A stretch of 64,000 nucleotides of DNA from Thioalkalivibrio sp. ALMg11 (GCF_000377905.1 NZ_KB898880.1:1-64000); one strand, 5' to 3'; shown: positions 36,545-45,202, counted from the stretch's first letter. The notes: a model not told the origin generated them from the letters alone. Numbers and translations are program-made.

Positions 36545-36967
36545 TTACTGGATGTCGTGGTGCTCCAGCGGGTAGCCGCGCTCCTTGAAGAAGCGGTAGC
36601 GGCCACGGCCCGCCTCGCGACCCGTCTCGTCGCCACCGACGATGTCGGCGACCCGCTCGAAGCGCCCGCAGTACTCCGGGACCTCGGGGGCGAGGTTGAT
36701 CAATACGTCGCAGCGATCCGGCGGGGCATGGGCCTCGTGCAGGGAAACCGCGACGTCCGTGTCGCGCACATCGGTGCTGTGCGGGACGAAGGCGGTGTCC
36801 TCGAAGGTCCACAGCCATTCATCCAGGGTGCGCGTCAGTTCCGGTGAGCCGGTATGGATATGCACGCGGTGACCCTGGCCGCTGGCCTTCTTCGCCAGCC
36901 GACAGACGAAGCGCAGGCGTGCCTCCGGGGCCGGGTCCTTGAGCAGGTAGAAGCTGACGTGGGTCAT
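36545..36967 (-). CDS. holC: DNA polymerase III chi subunit
   Basis: A 140-residue protein that links the clamp loader to SSB. The N-terminus MTHVSFYLLKDPAPEARLRFVCRLAKKASGQGHRVHIHT and the segment PDRCDVLINLAPEVPEYCGRFERVADIV match HolC. It lies 16 bases downstream of pepA, a pairing conserved across gammaproteobacteria. Confidence 0.94.
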   Translation of the reverse strand: MTHVSFYLLKDPAPEARLRFVCRLAKKASGQGHRVHIHTGSPELTRTLDEWLWTFEDTAFVPHSTDVRDTDVAVSLHEAHAPPDRCDVLINLAPEVPEYCGRFERVADIVGGDETGREAGRGRYRFFKERGYPLEHHDIQ

Positions 36968-36983
36968 GCCCGCAAGCCCCGGA

Positions 36984-38477
36984 TCAGGCCTGGTCGAGCA
37001 GGTAGCGCATCAGCATCGGCACCGGCCGCCCGGTCGCGCCCTTTTCCTTGCCGCTCTTCCAGGCCACGCCGGCGATGTCGAGGTGCGCCCAGGTGTAGTC
37101 CTCGGTATAGCGCGACAGGAAGCAGGCGGCGGTGATGGTGCCGGCCGGGCGCCCGCCGATGTTGGCCATGTCGGCGAAATTGCTCTTCAGCTGTTCCTGG
37201 TATTCCGGCCACAGCGGGAGCTGCCAGGCGCGATCCCCGCTTTCTTCGCCAGCAGCCAGCAGGCCCTTGGCCAGGCGCTCGTTGTTGCCGAGCACGGCCG
37301 CGGCCTGGTTGCCCAGTGCGATGATGCAGGCGCCGGTCAGGGTGGCGATGTCGATCACCGCCTTCGGCTTGTAGCGCTCGACCCAGGTCAGCGCGTCGGC
37401 CAGGACCAGGCGGCCCTCGGCGTCGGTGTTCAGGATCTCCACTGTCTGTCCGGACAGGGTGGTGATGATGTCGCCCGGGCGCGTCGCGCGGCCGTCGGGC
37501 ATGTTCTCGGCGCTGGTGACCACACCGACCACGTTGATCGGCAGGCCCAGTTCGCAGCAAGCCTCGATCACGCCAAACACGCTGGCCGCGCCGCACATGT
37601 CGTACTTCATCTCGTCCATCTCGGCGCCGGGCTTGAGCGAGATGCCGCCGGTGTCGAAGGTGATGCCCTTGCCCACCAGCACCACCGGGGCGTCACCCTT
37701 GTTGCCACCGGAGTACTCCATCGCGATCAGTCGCGGCGGGCGTTCGGAGCCCTTGCCCACGGCCAGGATCGCGCCGGCGCCGAGCTTCTCCAGGTCCTTC
37801 TCGTCGAGCACCGTGGCCTTCAGCTTCTTGTGCTGTTTGGCCAGTTCGCGGGCGGTGTCGGCCAGGCTCTCCGGGTAGCAGACATTCGGCGGGGTGTTGC
37901 CCAGGTCCTTGGCACGATTGACGCCGGTGGCGATCGCCGCGGCCTCGCTGCAGGCCTTTTTCGCAGTCTCGGCCTCGTCGCGCTCCACGCTGAGCTGGAT
38001 CTTCTCCAGCTTCACCGGCGGGGTCTTCTCCTTGCCCTTGAACGGGGTGAAGCGGTAGGCGGCGTCCGCGATCGCCGCGACCAGGGTGTGCACCGTCCAG
38101 GCGATGTCCTTGCCGCGCGGCTGGAAGTCCGCCACCGCGATCACCGCGCTGGTGGCGGGGCGTCCGACCAGGGCGGCCGCCAGTGTCTGCGCCGCCTTGC
38201 GCGCGGCGCGGGCGTCGAAGTCCTTCTTCGCACCCAGGCCGATCAGGAGTGCGCTACCCTTCCCTTGATTGCCCGGGCCCCCACCGCCGGGCAGCAGCAG
38301 TTGGCTGCCGGCCTCGCCGTCCATCTCGCCGGCCTTCAGCAGGGCGGTGATCTCGCCGTTGCGCGCGGCATCCAGGGCGGTGGCGCCCGCGGCCGGCTTG
38401 CGTTTGTGGACGATCCCGGCGGCGCGGATGCCGGCGCGGGGTTTGTCGAGGGTCGAGGTGGTGACGGAGAATTGCAT
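36984..38477 (-). CDS. pepA: Cytosol aminopeptidase (leucyl aminopeptidase)
   Basis: A 497-residue M17 metallopeptidase; in E. coli it also binds DNA in Xer site-specific recombination. The metal-binding blocks VLVGKGITFDTGGISLKPGAEMDEMKYDMCGAASV and EILNTDAEGRLVLADALTW are intact. The ATG at 38477 has a gggaggc ribosome-binding site and gives the normal length; the frame is open another 125 codons upstream across lptF but without family resemblance. It diverges from lptF with 88 bases between starts. Confidence 0.97.
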   Translation of the reverse strand: MQFSVTTSTLDKPRAGIRAAGIVHKRKPAAGATALDAARNGEITALLKAGEMDGEAGSQLLLPGGGGPGNQGKGSALLIGLGAKKDFDARAARKAAQTLAAALVGRPATSAVIAVADFQPRGKDIAWTVHTLVAAIADAAYRFTPFKGKEKTPPVKLEKIQLSVERDEAETAKKACSEAAAIATGVNRAKDLGNTPPNVCYPESLADTARELAKQHKKLKATVLDEKDLEKLGAGAILAVGKGSERPPRLIAMEYSGGNKGDAPVVLVGKGITFDTGGISLKPGAEMDEMKYDMCGAASVFGVIEACCELGLPINVVGVVTSAENMPDGRATRPGDIITTLSGQTVEILNTDAEGRLVLADALTWVERYKPKAVIDIATLTGACIIALGNQAAAVLGNNERLAKGLLAAGEESGDRAWQLPLWPEYQEQLKSNFADMANIGGRPAGTITAACFLSRYTEDYTWAHLDIAGVAWKSGKEKGATGRPVPMLMRYLLDQA

Positions 38478-38565
38478 GAATGCCTCCCGAAAATGAGTTC
38501 GATCATGGTACCAGCGCCAAGCGGCGCCCGACCACGCGCCGCGCGGGCCGCGGGGTAATGCGCGC

Positions 38566-39693
38566 ATGATCCTGCGCCGCGCCGAACGTTTTATCGCCCG
38601 CGAACTGCTGGTCACGCAGACCGCGGTCACCGTCGTGCTGTTGCTGGTGATCATCGGCGGCGTGTTGGGGCGGGTGCTGCGCGATGTCGCCGAGGGCAGT
38701 ATCCCCGTGGATTTCCTGCCGGGCATGGTCGCCTTCGGCGCGTTCAAGGGCATTGTCTTCCTGTGGCCGGTGGCGCTGTTTCTGGCCTTCATGCTGGTGC
38801 TGGGCCGGTTGCAGCGCGACAGCGAGCTGGTGGCGCTGCAGGCCAGCGGCATGTCCTTCGCCGCGTTTTATCGCGCGCTGTTCTGGGTGGCTGCGCCCGC
38901 CACGCTGCTGTTGCTGGTGCTGATGACGCTGGTGGTGCCACGCACCGAGGCCCAGATCGATCAGTTGCGCGACCTCGCCGAGACACGCTCCGACCTGGTC
39001 GGCATCACGCCCGGGCGCTTCCTGCGCTCGCGGGTTGGCGAGCAGGTCTTCTTCGCCGAGCGCTTGAGCGAGGACCGCGAGGCCCTGCTGGAGGTGTTCA
39101 TCTACCGCGAGGTCGACGGCGAGGCGCAGGTGACCGTAGCCGAGCGGGCGATCCCCGATCCGGGGGCCGAGGGCAGTGGCTTCCTGATCCTCGAGAACGG
39201 CTATCGCCATGTCGGCGTGCCGGGCGAGGGCAGCTTCCGCATGCTCGAGTTCGAGCGACTGCGAACCCAGATCACCGAACCGGATGCCGGGCCCGGGCGG
39301 CGCTCGCTGAACGCGATGTCGACGCTCCAACTGTGGGCGGAGCGTGATCGGCCGGAACACCGTGCGGAGCTCGAATGGCGCATTGCGATGCCACTGTCCA
39401 TCCTCGTGCTCACGCTGATCGCGCTGCCACTGGCCCAGGTGCCGCCGCGCTCCGGGCGCTACGCCCGCATCCCGGCCGCGATCGGCATCTACGTGCTGTA
39501 CGCGAACTTCCTGATCCTGGGGCAGGGGCAGCTGGCGGACGGCCGCACGCCACTGGCCCTGGGGCTTTGGTGGACGCACGGCCTGATGCTGGTTCTCTGG
39601 CTGTGGCTGGCCTGGCGCAAGGGCATGCTGGGCCTTGGCCGGGGAGCGGGCGGCGGCCCTCGCCGCGTCGAGCGTGACGAGGTGGCTTCGTGA
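38566..39693 (+). CDS. lptF: LPS export permease LptF
   Basis: A 375-residue inner-membrane protein of the LptB2FG transporter that extracts lipopolysaccharide. Three hydrophobic segments near the N-terminus (about 15-35, 55-80, 98-125) and three near the C-terminus (about 270-350) flank a periplasmic beta-jellyroll domain. RELLVTQTAVTVVLLLVIIGG and the DSELVALQASGMSF motif are typical. The stop overlaps the lptG GTG start. Confidence 0.96.
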   Translation: MILRRAERFIARELLVTQTAVTVVLLLVIIGGVLGRVLRDVAEGSIPVDFLPGMVAFGAFKGIVFLWPVALFLAFMLVLGRLQRDSELVALQASGMSFAAFYRALFWVAAPATLLLLVLMTLVVPRTEAQIDQLRDLAETRSDLVGITPGRFLRSRVGEQVFFAERLSEDREALLEVFIYREVDGEAQVTVAERAIPDPGAEGSGFLILENGYRHVGVPGEGSFRMLEFERLRTQITEPDAGPGRRSLNAMSTLQLWAERDRPEHRAELEWRIAMPLSILVLTLIALPLAQVPPRSGRYARIPAAIGIYVLYANFLILGQGQLADGRTPLALGLWWTHGLMLVLWLWLAWRKGMLGLGRGAGGGPRRVERDEVAS

Positions 39694-40763
39694 CGACCGT
39701 GCTGGGTCGCTACATCATGCGTCAGGTCCTGATCGGGACCGCGCTGGCCGTGGTCCTGCTGGTGGCGCTGGATGCGGTCTTCGCGCTGATTGACGAGCTG
39801 CGCGACACCGGGCGTGGCAACTATGGCCTGACCGAGGCGCTGCTGTATGTGGCGCTGACCCTGCCGCGGCGGATGTACGACATGCTGCCTCCGGCGGCGC
39901 TGCTCGGCGGCCTGCTGTGGCTGGGCAACCTGGCCGCCAACAGCGAGCTGACCGCGATGCGGGCCGCCGGGATGACGCTTGGGCGCTTCATCGGTTGGGT
40001 CATGCAGGCCGGGCTGGTGGTCGTGGTGGTGATGGTGGTGGTCGGCGAATTCTTCGCCCCGGCCGCCGAGAGCCGCGCGCAGAACCTGAAGGCCAGCGCC
40101 TTCGACGAGCAACTGAGCGTGAGCCCGATCGGCCTGTGGGCGCGCGATGGCCAGCGCATGGTGCAGGCGGATGCGGTGCTGCCGGGCAATCGCCTGATCG
40201 GCGTGCGCATCATCGAGGTGGATGCGAACCGCGAGCCGCGCGAGATCACGCGTGCCCAGAGCGCGCAGTACGAGGACGGGGCCTGGCGGCTGCAGGGCGT
40301 GGAGCGTTCGCGGTTGTCGCTGGATCGCGTCGAGGCCGAACGCCTGGAGGAGGAGACCATCGAGCGCCTGATCGCGCCGGAGTACTTCGACGTGCTGGTG
40401 GTCGAGCCGAGCCAGATGGCGGCGCAGAACCTGGCGCGCTATATCGATTACCTGCAGGAGAACCGACTGGACTCGGCCCCCTACGAGGTTGCGTTCTGGC
40501 AGCGACTGACCCTGCCGGCCAGCACCTTCGTGATGCTGCTGCTGGCGATCCCGTTCCTGTTCGGTTCGCAGCGCGAGGGCGGTGCCGGCCGGCGGCTGTT
40601 CATCGGCATCGCCATCGGTGTGTCGTTCGCCATCGTGATGCGCGCGATGACCCATCTGGGGCTGGTCTACAACCTGCCGCCGGTGGTCGCGGCGAGCCTG
40701 CCGGTGGTGCTGTTCCTGATCCTCGCGCTGGTGGCGCTGCAACGCATGGGGCGCCAGACATGA
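39690..40763 (+). CDS. lptG: LPS export permease LptG (GTG start)
   Basis: A 357-residue partner of LptF with the same six-segment topology. It begins VLGRYIMRQVLIGTALAVVLLVALDAVFALIDELRD and contains NSELTAMRAAGMTL, the family coupling-helix motif. The GTG start at 39690 overlaps the lptF stop and its own stop overlaps the next gene (ATGA). LptB is not in the window. Confidence 0.96.
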   Translation: MTTVLGRYIMRQVLIGTALAVVLLVALDAVFALIDELRDTGRGNYGLTEALLYVALTLPRRMYDMLPPAALLGGLLWLGNLAANSELTAMRAAGMTLGRFIGWVMQAGLVVVVVMVVVGEFFAPAAESRAQNLKASAFDEQLSVSPIGLWARDGQRMVQADAVLPGNRLIGVRIIEVDANREPREITRAQSAQYEDGAWRLQGVERSRLSLDRVEAERLEEETIERLIAPEYFDVLVVEPSQMAAQNLARYIDYLQENRLDSAPYEVAFWQRLTLPASTFVMLLLAIPFLFGSQREGGAGRRLFIGIAIGVSFAIVMRAMTHLGLVYNLPPVVAASLPVVLFLILALVALQRMGRQT

Positions 40764-41404
40764 GGGGCTGGATGCGTGCGGCGTTCCTGATCGTGCTGGC
40801 GGCGCTGTTGGGGGCCTGCGGAGGTGCCGGCCCGGATGACTTCGATCCCCTCCCGCGCCAGGCCACGGTGCTCGCCTTCGGCGACAGCGTGACCCACGGG
40901 ACCGGGGCGGGCTCGGGCGAGGGCTATCCGGCGCGACTGGCGACGATCACCGGTTGGACCCTCATCAACGACGGGGTGCCGGGCGACCTCGCCAGCAGCG
41001 CCCGCGGGCGCCTGGAGCCCAGCCTGCGCGAGCACCAGCCGGACCTGGTGCTGATCTGGCTGGGCGGCAACGACTTCCTGCGCCAGCGCGATCCCGCCGC
41101 GGTAAAGGAGGATTTGCGCGCCCTGGTGGCAACGGTGCATGAACACGGGGCCCAGCCATTATTGCTGGGGGTGCCGCGGGCCTCGGCCCTGGGTGCCGCG
41201 ACCGGCCGCCTGCGGGACGACCCGATCTACCGCGAGCTGGCGCGCGAGGAACAGGTGGCCCTGATCGATGGTGTGCTCTCCGGGGTATTGTCCGAGCGCC
41301 AGCTGCGCGCCGACCCCGTGCACCCCAATGCCCGCGGCTACCGTCGCATCGCCTCCGAGATCGCCGAGGCCCTGGACGACCTCGGCCTCTGGCTCGCCCC
41401 CTGA
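40760..41404 (+). CDS. GDSL-family lipoprotein esterase (TesA-like)
   Basis: A 214-residue SGNH hydrolase. A lipoprotein signal ends in LLGAC with Cys20. The catalytic blocks are AFGDSVTHG (nucleophile Ser43), IWLGGNDFL, and ADPVHPNARGY with the Asp-His pair. Similar arylesterases/lysophospholipases act in the periplasm. The start overlaps the lptG stop, so it is translationally coupled to lptFG. Substrate is unknown; lysophospholipid or other lipid ester is a reasonable guess. Confidence 0.85.
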   Translation: MRGWMRAAFLIVLAALLGACGGAGPDDFDPLPRQATVLAFGDSVTHGTGAGSGEGYPARLATITGWTLINDGVPGDLASSARGRLEPSLREHQPDLVLIWLGGNDFLRQRDPAAVKEDLRALVATVHEHGAQPLLLGVPRASALGAATGRLRDDPIYRELAREEQVALIDGVLSGVLSERQLRADPVHPNARGYRRIASEIAEALDDLGLWLAP

Positions 41405-41410
41405 GTCTTG

Positions 41411-41747
41411 ATCACCACGAAGACACGAAGGGAGGCCAGGTCAAGGGAATTTTCACCACAGAGGATACGGAGAAAATCGAAAGGCTTTCAGAGGGGTAGG
41501 ATGTGTTGAGCTCTGCGAAACGCATCGATCCCGCGGATCGGACGGCCCCGATGCGTTTCGCAGGGCTCAACACATCCTACGGCGCTGCACCGGTACCCGT
41601 CTCACAATGGCAAGGTGGTATTCCCTGCCTTTAGTTTTCGGACGCCCCTGGTTGTTTGCGGTCAGCGCTATCGCGCCCCGCAGTCGCTCCCAACCAAAAT
41701 TCCCTCCCTTCTTCGTGCGCTTCGTGATTGCATCATTCGTGGTTGAA
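41411..41747. repeat. MITE-like intergenic repeat composite
   Basis: The 354-base gap 41405-41758 holds no credible gene. Its two ends are imperfect inverted repeats: caccacgaagacacgaag...ggagg near 41413-41435 and, on the other strand, accacgaa...cacgaagcgcacgaag...ggaggga from 41744 back to 41700, both followed by gggaatttt. The left part also has caccacagagg. The middle contains the long palindrome at 41496-41580. No transposase gene is present, so it resembles a non-autonomous element or stacked extragenic repeats. Confidence 0.6.
41496..41580. repeat. Long imperfect palindrome (REP/MITE-like)
   Basis: Two 32-base arms (41496-41527 and 41549-41580) are inverted copies with a single mismatch, starting gtaggatgtgttgag and ending ctcaacacatcctac. 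The 21-base loop contains a smaller hairpin (gatcc-cgc-ggatc). The gtagg...cctac ends resemble dispersed extragenic palindromes of proteobacteria; that class assignment is from memory. Confidence 0.8.
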
Positions 41748-41758
41748 TCCGAGGAGCG

Positions 41759-42298
41759 TCAGCTCTTGCGGTTCTGTTTCCAGCGGGGCTTGGCCAGGCC
41801 CTGGATGCGTACCAACTCGGTGCTGGAGAGCCAGTCGTGCAGCATCCAGCGGCGCGGGTGGAACTGCGACAGGCCGAGCGCGAACAGCGCCGCAGCCGTG
41901 ACCACGGTGATCGCCACGGCGCCGTGCTCGCGCACCGCCCAGATCGCCATCAGGATCACCAGCCACTGGGCGACCGCGACCAGGTAGCGCAGGGTCGCCT
42001 GCCAGGCATGGACCGCATGGCCACCCTCGGTGCGCAGCTGGATGTTCCAGGCCTGCATGCCAAGCGTCTGTCCGGTGCGGGTCCAGAACCAGTAGAAAAA
42101 GCCCCAGGCCACGATCAGGTTGAGCACGAAGTGCGCGCGCGGCGAGTACAGCCCGGTGGTGTTACCAAGGACAACCACCAGAAGACCAAGGACCATCCAG
42201 ATCGCGATCAGCAGCAAGGCGTCGTAGATGATCGCGGACAGGCGGCGGAGCAGGCTGGTCGGCTGGCCGTCGACGGACGAGGCGGCGGTTTCGGTCAT
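41759..42298 (-). CDS. RDD family membrane protein
   Basis: A 179-residue protein with an N-terminal RDD-like start (LLRRLSAIIYDALLLIAIWMVLGLLVVVLG) in which the usual R-x-x-A-x-x-x-D pattern is visible, then hydrophobic segments at about 60-80 and 108-140. GMQAWNIQLRTEGG after the second segment matches the family (GxxxxxLRVV-like). RDD proteins are proposed transporters or ion exchangers; the role here is unknown. It diverges from the PilZ gene. Confidence 0.8.
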   Translation of the reverse strand: MTETAASSVDGQPTSLLRRLSAIIYDALLLIAIWMVLGLLVVVLGNTTGLYSPRAHFVLNLIVAWGFFYWFWTRTGQTLGMQAWNIQLRTEGGHAVHAWQATLRYLVAVAQWLVILMAIWAVREHGAVAITVVTAAALFALGLSQFHPRRWMLHDWLSSTELVRIQGLAKPRWKQNRKS

Positions 42299-42321
42299 GG
42301 GGTTCCCGGATGGTTCTGGAT

Positions 42322-42351
42322 TTGGCCGCAGGCGCGGAGTGGGCGTAGTCT
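42322..42351 (+). promoter_or_regulatory. Candidate promoter of the PilZ gene (possibly leaderless)
   Basis: The -35 ttggcc (42322-42327), an 18-base spacer and -10 tagtct (42346-42351) would start transcription about at 42358, the A of the PilZ start codon. No ribosome-binding site is visible before that ATG. Confidence 0.35.
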
Positions 42352-42357
42352 TGCCGT

Positions 42358-42711
42358 ATGGAGCGACGCTTTCAACGTATCCCCCTGGAATTTCCGGCTA
42401 CCCTGCTCACCGACGGCGGGGACTGTGCGGTTCGCGTGGAGGATATCTCCCTCAAGGGCCTGCTGCTGGAGGGCGCGGATCTTCCGGTCATGGCTGATGG
42501 CGACGAGGTCAGCGTCGATATCCCGCTCAGCGGCGAGGCGCGCATCACCGTCGAGGGCCGCGTGTGCTGGCACGAAGGTCTGTGGCTGGGCGTGGAGATC
42601 GAGGCCATGCCGCTCGAGTCCGCCTCGCATCTGCGCCGCCTGGTCGAGCTCAACCTCGGTGACGAGGCCCTGCTGGAGCGGGAATTTGCCGCGCTGATCG
42701 AGGCGCACTGA
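42358..42711 (+). CDS. PilZ domain protein (c-di-GMP binding)
   Basis: A 117-residue single-domain PilZ protein. The c-di-GMP signature is complete: RRFQR at 3-7 (RxxxR) and DISLKG at 29-34 (DxSxxG). A short helical C-terminal extension (about 95-117) follows. Such proteins relay cyclic-di-GMP levels to motility or surface functions; no target gene is adjacent. It converges with moeA. The absence of a Shine-Dalgarno suggests leaderless translation or an unrecognised start. Confidence 0.9.
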   Translation: MERRFQRIPLEFPATLLTDGGDCAVRVEDISLKGLLLEGADLPVMADGDEVSVDIPLSGEARITVEGRVCWHEGLWLGVEIEAMPLESASHLRRLVELNLGDEALLEREFAALIEAH

Positions 42712-42720
42712 TCCGGTCGG

Positions 42721-43977
42721 TTAGACCTCCGGGAAGATCTCCCGGAACGGCAGGACCTCCACCCAGTCCCCCGCCCGGGCCCCGGTGGACTCGCGTGGCA
42801 AAACCACGTAGGCGTTGGCCTCGCTCATCGCGCGCAGCTGGTGCGAGCCCTGGCCGCCCGCCGCCCGGACCACCCAGCCGCGGTCGTCAGTCTCCAGTAG
42901 CGCGCGCTGGAAGTCCTTGCGGCCCGGGGTCTTGGACAGATCCTCCAGCAGGCGGGCGTTCACGGTCTGTGGTTCGGTCGCGTCGCGCCCGGCCAGCTGC
43001 AGCAATGCCGGGCGCACCAGCAGGGCGAAGGTGGTCATCACCGCCACCGGGTTGCCGGGCAGGCCGAAGAAGTGCGCGCGGCCGAACTGTCCGAATGCCA
43101 GAGGCCGTCCGGGCTTGATCGCCAGCTTCCAGAAACCGACCTGTCCCGAGGCCTGGAGCACACGGGTCACGTGATCGGCATCGCCCACCGAGACGCCCCC
43201 GGTGGTGATGATCATGTCCGCGTCCGCACCGGCCCGCGTCAGGGCCCTGGAGACCTCCGCCTCGGTGTCGCGGATCACGCCGTAGTCCAGCACCTCCACC
43301 GGATAGGCGCTCAGCAGCGCGCGCAGGGTGTGGCGGTTGCTGTCGTGGATCTGGCCCGGGCCCAGCGATTGATCGATGGGGACCAGTTCGTCCCCGGTCG
43401 AAAAGAAGGCCACGCGCGGCCGGCGCAGCACGCTGACCCGGGCGATGCCCTGGCTGGCCAGAACCCCGACCTCGGCTGCGCCGATGCGCTGTCCAGACGC
43501 ATATAGCGGGCTGCCGGCCGCGGTGTCACTGCCCGGTCCGCGGATGTTGTGGCCCGGTGTCAGGCCGCCGTTTCGCAGGGTGATGGACTCATCGTCCCGC
43601 TGTACCTGCTCCTGCATGATGACCAGTTCGGCCCCGGCCGGGACGACCGCGCCGGTCAGGATGCGCACGCACTGGCCGGGCTGCAGCTCGCCATCCCAGG
43701 GATGCCCGGCCGCCGATGTGCCCACCAGTGCAAGACAGGCCCCGTCCGTTGCGTCCGCGGCGCGCAGGGCGTAGCCATCCATGGCCGAGACCGCCGCCGG
43801 TGGCACGTCGATGCGTGCGTGAACCGGCTGGGCCAGCGTGCGCCCGAGGGCGTCTTCCAGCGTGACCTGTTCGCTCTGGGTGATCGTCCGGCAGGCCTCC
43901 AGGACCGCGGCACGGGCCTGTTCCAGGGTCTTGGCGTTGGGGTCGAATTCGTCGCAACCGGGGGCAGCCTCGGGCAT
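42721..43977 (-). CDS. moeA: Molybdopterin molybdenumtransferase MoeA
   Basis: A 418-residue enzyme that inserts molybdate into adenylylated molybdopterin. Motifs: VPPAAVSAMDGYALRAAD, the central GGVSVGDADHVTRVL and FGLPGNPVAVMTTF. A C-terminal domain IV ends LPFREIFPEV. It is followed upstream on the same strand by mobB and mobA (14- and 52-base gaps), forming a molybdenum-cofactor cluster. Confidence 0.96.
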   Translation of the reverse strand: MPEAAPGCDEFDPNAKTLEQARAAVLEACRTITQSEQVTLEDALGRTLAQPVHARIDVPPAAVSAMDGYALRAADATDGACLALVGTSAAGHPWDGELQPGQCVRILTGAVVPAGAELVIMQEQVQRDDESITLRNGGLTPGHNIRGPGSDTAAGSPLYASGQRIGAAEVGVLASQGIARVSVLRRPRVAFFSTGDELVPIDQSLGPGQIHDSNRHTLRALLSAYPVEVLDYGVIRDTEAEVSRALTRAGADADMIITTGGVSVGDADHVTRVLQASGQVGFWKLAIKPGRPLAFGQFGRAHFFGLPGNPVAVMTTFALLVRPALLQLAGRDATEPQTVNARLLEDLSKTPGRKDFQRALLETDDRGWVVRAAGGQGSHQLRAMSEANAYVVLPRESTGARAGDWVEVLPFREIFPEV

Positions 43978-43991
43978 GGGGTGTCTCCGCT

Positions 43992-44534
43992 TCAGGGGTG
44001 GCTATTCAGGTAGTCGATGATGAAGGCGGCCACTGCGTCCGGGTCGTTGACCGGCAGCAGTGGGCCGTCGAAGTCCAGGGTCGGGGCGTCGGTGGCCACC
44101 GCGATCACGCCCTCGATCTCGCGATACAACGGCGTCTTGCCCACCGACGGGCGGTGCACCTCGATCTTCGGCAGGTCCCACTGCTTGAAGCCCTCCACCA
44201 GGATCAGATCGGAACGCCGTGGGTCCAGCCGCGCGCACAGCATGTCCAGATCCGGCACGCGGCCATCGTCGGTCTCCGGGGTCTCGACCATCAGGGCGTA
44301 GCGCCGCCCGGAAGCGACCAGCATCTGGTCGGCCCCGGCACGGCGCAGTTCAAAGCTGTCCTTGCCGGGTTTGTCGACGTCGAATTCGTGGTGGGCGTGC
44401 TTGATCATCGCCGGGCGCAAGCCGCGGGCGCGCAGGGCCGGGATCACGCCCTTGAGCAGCGTGGTCTTGCCGCTGCCGCTCCAGGCGGCGAAGGCGATGC
44501 GGGGCAGGGTCGAGGGGCGGGTCGGTTCGGTCAT
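43992..44534 (-). CDS. mobB: Molybdopterin-guanine dinucleotide biosynthesis adapter MobB
   Basis: A protein of about 180 residues with the P-loop AFAAWSGSGKTTLLKGVIPAL near the N-terminus and the family segment MIKHAHHEFDVDKPGKDSFELRRAGADQMLVAS. It binds GTP and supports MobA. Start choice is uncertain: ATG 44534 (MTEPTRPS) or ATG 44543 three codons earlier; the former has gggaa at better spacing. A tatact -10-like box lies on the minus strand at 44571-44576, so it may have its own promoter. Confidence 0.93.
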   Translation of the reverse strand: MTEPTRPSTLPRIAFAAWSGSGKTTLLKGVIPALRARGLRPAMIKHAHHEFDVDKPGKDSFELRRAGADQMLVASGRRYALMVETPETDDGRVPDLDMLCARLDPRRSDLILVEGFKQWDLPKIEVHRPSVGKTPLYREIEGVIAVATDAPTLDFDGPLLPVNDPDAVAAFIIDYLNSHP

Positions 44535-44586
44535 GGGCGTCATTCCCGGGCACGGCGGTTCGCGGTCGAAAGTATAGCGATCATGA

Positions 44587-45183
44587 TCAGTCTCTCCCCA
44601 GGTCGTCCGGTGTGTTGATGTTGGCGAACGCCTGCGGCTGATCGGAGAAATCGACGGGGATTGCACCCATGTCGCGGAACCAGCGTCCCGCCGCCAGGGA
44701 CCCGCGCTCCAGGTCGTCCAGCAGGGTCTGCGCCAGTGTCGGGCGCAGCAGCGCGAACAACGGCTGCAGGCGTTCGCCGTCGTGGGCGACCGCGGCCGGG
44801 GCGTGTTCTCGCTCCAGGGCCTGTTGCAGGCGTTGGCCGAGATCCCGCGGGCAATGCGGGGCGTCCACCGGGGCACTCAGCAGGTTCTGGCCAGGGAAGG
44901 CCGCGAAGGCTGCCGCGATCCCGGCCAACGGGCCGCGGTAATCGGGGTGCAGATCACGCAGGCAGGGAAACCCCAGCGCTCGATAGCGGTCGATATCGGT
45001 ATTGCTGCTGATGGCCAGCCGTGCGGCCTGGGGATGCAGGCGCTCGATCGCGTGTTCGATCAAGGGGCGTCCGTGGTACTCGACCCAGCCTTTGTTGCGC
45101 CCGCCCATGCGCCGGCCCTGGCCGCCGGCCAGGATCACGGCGGTGAGGGTCTCGGGCGGGGTGTGTATTTCCTGCGAGTCCAT
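44587..45183 (-). CDS. mobA: Molybdenum cofactor guanylyltransferase MobA
   Basis: A 198-residue GTP:molybdopterin guanylyltransferase. The nucleotide-binding N-terminus TAVILAGGQGRRMGGRNKGWVEYHGRPLIEHAIERL is diagnostic, and [13 protein letters not shown] plus SAPVDAPHCPRDL follow. With MobB it makes the bis-MGD cofactor used by DMSO-reductase-family enzymes, implying that such enzymes are encoded elsewhere. Confidence 0.95.
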   Translation of the reverse strand: MDSQEIHTPPETLTAVILAGGQGRRMGGRNKGWVEYHGRPLIEHAIERLHPQAARLAISSNTDIDRYRALGFPCLRDLHPDYRGPLAGIAAAFAAFPGQNLLSAPVDAPHCPRDLGQRLQQALEREHAPAAVAHDGERLQPLFALLRPTLAQTLLDDLERGSLAAGRWFRDMGAIPVDFSDQPQAFANINTPDDLGRD

Positions 45184-45202
45184 GCGGGTCTGCGAGTTCG
45201 GC

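Noticed and set aside
41607-41987. 126-codon + strand frame starting in the repeat composite
   Set aside because: Half lies in repeat DNA and half antisense to the RDD gene; no ribosome-binding site.
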